In this document: one piece after another, positions 61,882 to 64,000 of the stretch
Position numbering within the stretch: position 1 is the first letter of the stretch
Layout: each line of letters begins with the position of its first letter
Source of the DNA: Puniceibacterium antarcticum
GTDB taxonomy: Bacteria; Pseudomonadota; Alphaproteobacteria; Rhodobacterales; Rhodobacteraceae
DNA length: 64,000 nucleotides
Direction of reading: 5' to 3'
Assembly: GCF_002760615.1 (NCBI RefSeq)
Contig: NZ_AWWI01000027.1
Coordinates: forward strand, 26,719-90,718
Notes under the pieces: generated by a model
The model's input: only the letters and a program-made list of their open reading frames with translations
What the model was told of the DNA's origin: nothing
The model's database searches: none
Program-made: the position numbers and the translations under genes

Positions 61882-63309
61882 TCAGGAAGCACGTTTTGCG
61901 CCAATAACCTGCGCTTGGACCTGATTGTCATTTGTAGCAAAAGAGTTTCTGTTTTCGTAGGTATTCTCGGTCTTGAAGGAGAAGACATATTTGGACAGCT
62001 TCTCGGCATCGTTTGCAAGCAACTGGCTGGCCGCTGTGGATTCTTCGACCATAGCAGCATTCTGTTGCGTCATGGAATCGAGCTGCGACACGCCCGCGTT
62101 GATCTCTCCCAGGGCGGTTGATTGTTCCGTTGCAGCGCTTGCGATGCCCGAGATATGGGAATGGATCGCCGAAATGCCGGTGATGATCAGATCAAGCTCT
62201 TCGCCGGCACGGGTGACAAGTCCGACCCCGTGCGAAACATGCACAGAGCTGTCATTGATCAGGCCCCTGATCTCTGATGCGGACTCGGCTGACCGCACGG
62301 CCAGTGTGCGCACTTCGGAGGCAACCACCGCAAAGCCGCGCCCGGCATCCCCCGCGCGCGCGGCCTCAACCCCCGCGTTGAGGGCAAGCAGATTTGTCTG
62401 AAAGGCGATGTCGTCGATAATCTTGATCACATGAGAGATTCGGTCCGAGGATTTTTTGATTTCGGCCATCGCGCCGATGGCATCCCCGACCACTTTGCCA
62501 CCGTTGCGTGCTGTTGCAATGGCCTCGTTGGCGGACTTTTCAACTTCATTCGCGCTTTTCGCCGAGGCCTTTACAGTGCCTGTCAGTTCCTCGACGGCGG
62601 CTGCCGTCTCCTCAAGCGTCGCCGCCTGAGTTTCTGTTCTGTGGGCAAGATCAGTGGATGCCTGACCCACTTCGTTTGCAGTGAGCTTTACTGTCTCCGC
62701 CACGGACTTCACTTCGGAAACGACAGAGGCGAGATGCTCAAGTGCCTGATTAAATGCCTCCCCAACCAGTTTGAGGTCGGGCACTTCGCTTAATTGGATA
62801 CGGTAGGCCAGATTGCCGTCCCGCAGCTGATCCAGTGCCTTTGCTATATCCTGTATTCCCTCTCTGCGTTGAGTGACGTTTGTCGCGATCTTGATGACCG
62901 ATTCGACATTCTCGTTTTTATCGAGACAGGGGGCATAGGTTGCCTGAATCCAGACGACCGACCCGTCTTTGGTAACCCTTGGGAACTGGCTGGAAAAGGA
63001 TTTTCCCGCAGAGAGGTCACGCCACATGTCCTCATATTCTTTTGACTGGGAAAACCTCTTGTAGACGAACATGGAATGATGCTTTCCCACGATCTCATCA
63101 AGGGAATATCCAAGAGCCTCCAGAAAATTCTTGTTCGCGGTTCGGATTGTGCCGTCCAGCTCGAACTGGATCGTGGCCTGATATCTGTCGATGACACCCA
63201 TGTAGTCTTCGGCCAGCGAAGAGAAGGCTTGACCGCTTTTGGTCTTTTTAAAATTGAACAGATTCTTGATATTGAACACAGACTCAGCCCCTTTAGGCAC
63301 ATCCAACAC
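61882..63309 (-). CDS. Soluble PAS-containing methyl-accepting chemotaxis protein
   Basis: A 475-residue chemoreceptor without membrane helices. A PAS domain lies at about residues 40-150 ([22 protein letters not shown] ... [18 protein letters not shown]), then a HAMP-like stretch (DGNLAYRIQ) and the signalling coiled coil, with the tip [21 protein letters not shown] and [15 protein letters not shown]. It would sense a cytosolic cue such as redox or energy state, if PAS carries FAD or haem; the cofactor is unknown. No che genes are near. Confidence 0.9.
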   Translation of the reverse strand: MLDVPKGAESVFNIKNLFNFKKTKSGQAFSSLAEDYMGVIDRYQATIQFELDGTIRTANKNFLEALGYSLDEIVGKHHSMFVYKRFSQSKEYEDMWRDLSAGKSFSSQFPRVTKDGSVVWIQATYAPCLDKNENVESVIKIATNVTQRREGIQDIAKALDQLRDGNLAYRIQLSEVPDLKLVGEAFNQALEHLASVVSEVKSVAETVKLTANEVGQASTDLAHRTETQAATLEETAAAVEELTGTVKASAKSANEVEKSANEAIATARNGGKVVGDAIGAMAEIKKSSDRISHVIKIIDDIAFQTNLLALNAGVEAARAGDAGRGFAVVASEVRTLAVRSAESASEIRGLINDSSVHVSHGVGLVTRAGEELDLIITGISAIHSHISGIASAATEQSTALGEINAGVSQLDSMTQQNAAMVEESTAASQLLANDAEKLSKYVFSFKTENTYENRNSFATNDNQVQAQVIGAKRAS

Positions 63310-63563
63310 TTCATGTGATAGCCAACGAAAGTGGTTGAAATATTAAGAGTCGCCCGCTGATCAGGTGCGTGATGCGCGAGGATCCATTGACGCAGGCGGG
63401 CCGATGGGCTGCGCTGAGCCGCGTGTTGAAGGGGCCGAGCTGGGTGCGGCACATTCCGCTGACCGCGCCCATCCGTCCTGTTGCCCATCAGGCGAAGCTG
63501 TGGTTCTGTCGCGCGCATCCTCGGCCAAGGGCCGAACCATCTTTTCAGAGCACAGGCAGTACC

Positions 63564-63857
63564 GTGACACAGAGACCAACGCTTCGCCACATCGTCTTCT
63601 TTTCGGCCAAGGACAAGGCTGACATCCACAAGATCGTCGAGGGGCTGTCGCTGCTTGCGCAGATCCCGCATTCGTCGTTCTTTGAGGTGCAGCGCAATAC
63701 GCAGTCCGATCAGCTGTCGAGCGAGGTGGATGTTGTGGTCTATGCCGAATTCGAGTCGGAAGAGGCGATGGAGGCCTATAAGGCCGATCCGATCTATCAG
63801 CAGTCCATCGATCTGGTCCGCCCGCTGCGCGATCTGCGCATCGCGGCGGATATCTGA
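63564..63857 (+). CDS. Dabb (stress-responsive alpha/beta barrel) family protein
   Basis: A 97-residue protein starting at GTG 63564. The motif LRHIVFFSAKDKADIHKIVEGL and VDVVVYAEFESEEAMEAYKADPIYQQSIDLVRPL are typical of the Dabb fold, a dimeric alpha/beta barrel of undefined role. The frame is open upstream to 63369 (a further 65 codons); that part has no match known to me. The next gene, pabB, begins 17 bases after the stop. Confidence 0.8.
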   Translation: MTQRPTLRHIVFFSAKDKADIHKIVEGLSLLAQIPHSSFFEVQRNTQSDQLSSEVDVVVYAEFESEEAMEAYKADPIYQQSIDLVRPLRDLRIAADI

Positions 63858-63874
63858 CGGCTTCTGGCGGAGGC

Positions 63875-64000
63875 ATGTCCGCGCCCTGTGTGATCTTCGA
63901 CTCCGGGCCGCTGGCGGGGGGCAGTGCGTTTCGCGCGCCCCTGCGGGTGATCCGGGCCGAGACGCCCGAGGCCGTGCCCGGCGCGCTGGCCGAGATGGCG
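63875..64000 (+). CDS. pabB: Aminodeoxychorismate synthase component I, N-terminus (gene runs past the window end)
   Basis: Only 42 codons are visible from ATG 63875: the start, a FDSGPLAGGSAFRAPLRVI stretch and RAETPEAVPGALAEMA. This opening is usual for PabB in Rhodobacteraceae (component I, p-aminobenzoate synthesis from chorismate). With so little sequence the call rests on the N-terminal pattern and is tentative. A purine-rich GGCGGAGG lies just before the ATG. Confidence 0.6.
   Translation, partial: MSAPCVIFDSGPLAGGSAFRAPLRVIRAETPEAVPGALAEMA

Noticed and set aside
61523..61924. A 133-codon open frame upstream of the chemoreceptor gene
   Set aside because: No recognisable family, odd Cys/Arg-rich composition, and it starts inside the CCATAYG array region and overlaps the chemoreceptor gene end.

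Overview
This 64 kb window is a GC-rich, gene-dense chromosomal segment from an alphaproteobacterium, most probably a marine member of the Rhodobacteraceae (Roseobacter group). The evidence is the gene set and order: the block folK–rpoZ–spoT/relA–DUF2062–pdxJ–acpS–lepB–rnc–era–recO, the division regulator MipZ, the Irr-type iron box before mbfA, the families DUF2794, DUF1491, DUF1217 and DUF3429, and a DMSP lyase of the DddL type. No rRNA, tRNA, CRISPR array, prophage or insertion sequence was recognised.

Layout. 1–11.4 kb: 3' end of an agmatinase gene, small metabolic and regulatory genes, the iron exporter mbfA, S-formylglutathione hydrolase, an MFS gene interrupted by a 15-G tract, and zapE. 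11.4–11.6 kb: a probable unannotated small transcript with its own promoter and terminator. 11.7–17.8 kb: accD-folC, ilvD, a lipoprotein and a DMT exporter. 17.9–25.7 kb: a polyamine module (PotFGHI-type ABC transporter, PuuB-like oxidase, divergent GntR regulator, SpuC-like aminotransferase). Together with the agmatinase this suggests active putrescine/spermidine turnover. 26–30.5 kb: GntR regulator, moaE-moaD, pgsA, recO, DUF1491, era. 30.6–32.3 kb: dddL and a DMT transporter lie between era and rnc, which are normally adjacent. 32.4–40.7 kb: rnc, lepB, acpS, a membrane alpha/beta hydrolase, pdxJ, DUF2062, the (p)ppGpp enzyme, rpoZ, folK.

40.8–51.3 kb: a NYN nuclease, a YqaA-type membrane protein, a B12-binding AerR/PpaA-like regulator divergent from ispH with a TGTC-N10-GACA box between them, rnhA, a TRIC-type channel, a PatB-like lyase, three tandem peptide deformylase paralogues (the third lacking catalytic residues) followed by fmt, a glutathionyl-hydroquinone reductase-like GST, and a degenerate receiver protein. 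51.5–64 kb: lytic transglycosylase, DUF1217 protein, smc, HpaI-type aldolase with divergent MarR regulator, mipZ, a soluble chemoreceptor, a Dabb protein and the start of pabB.

The intergenic DNA is rich in structure. Three gene starts (DUF2794, era, mipZ) are preceded by arrays of CCATAYG repeated at exactly 11-bp intervals, a signal I cannot match to a known regulator and the most interesting one here. At least three families of dispersed short palindromic repeats also recur: a ~105-bp element with inverted ends, a GC-rich gene-end repeat with a GGGATATTT core, and paired AAAACTTTT-type hairpins.
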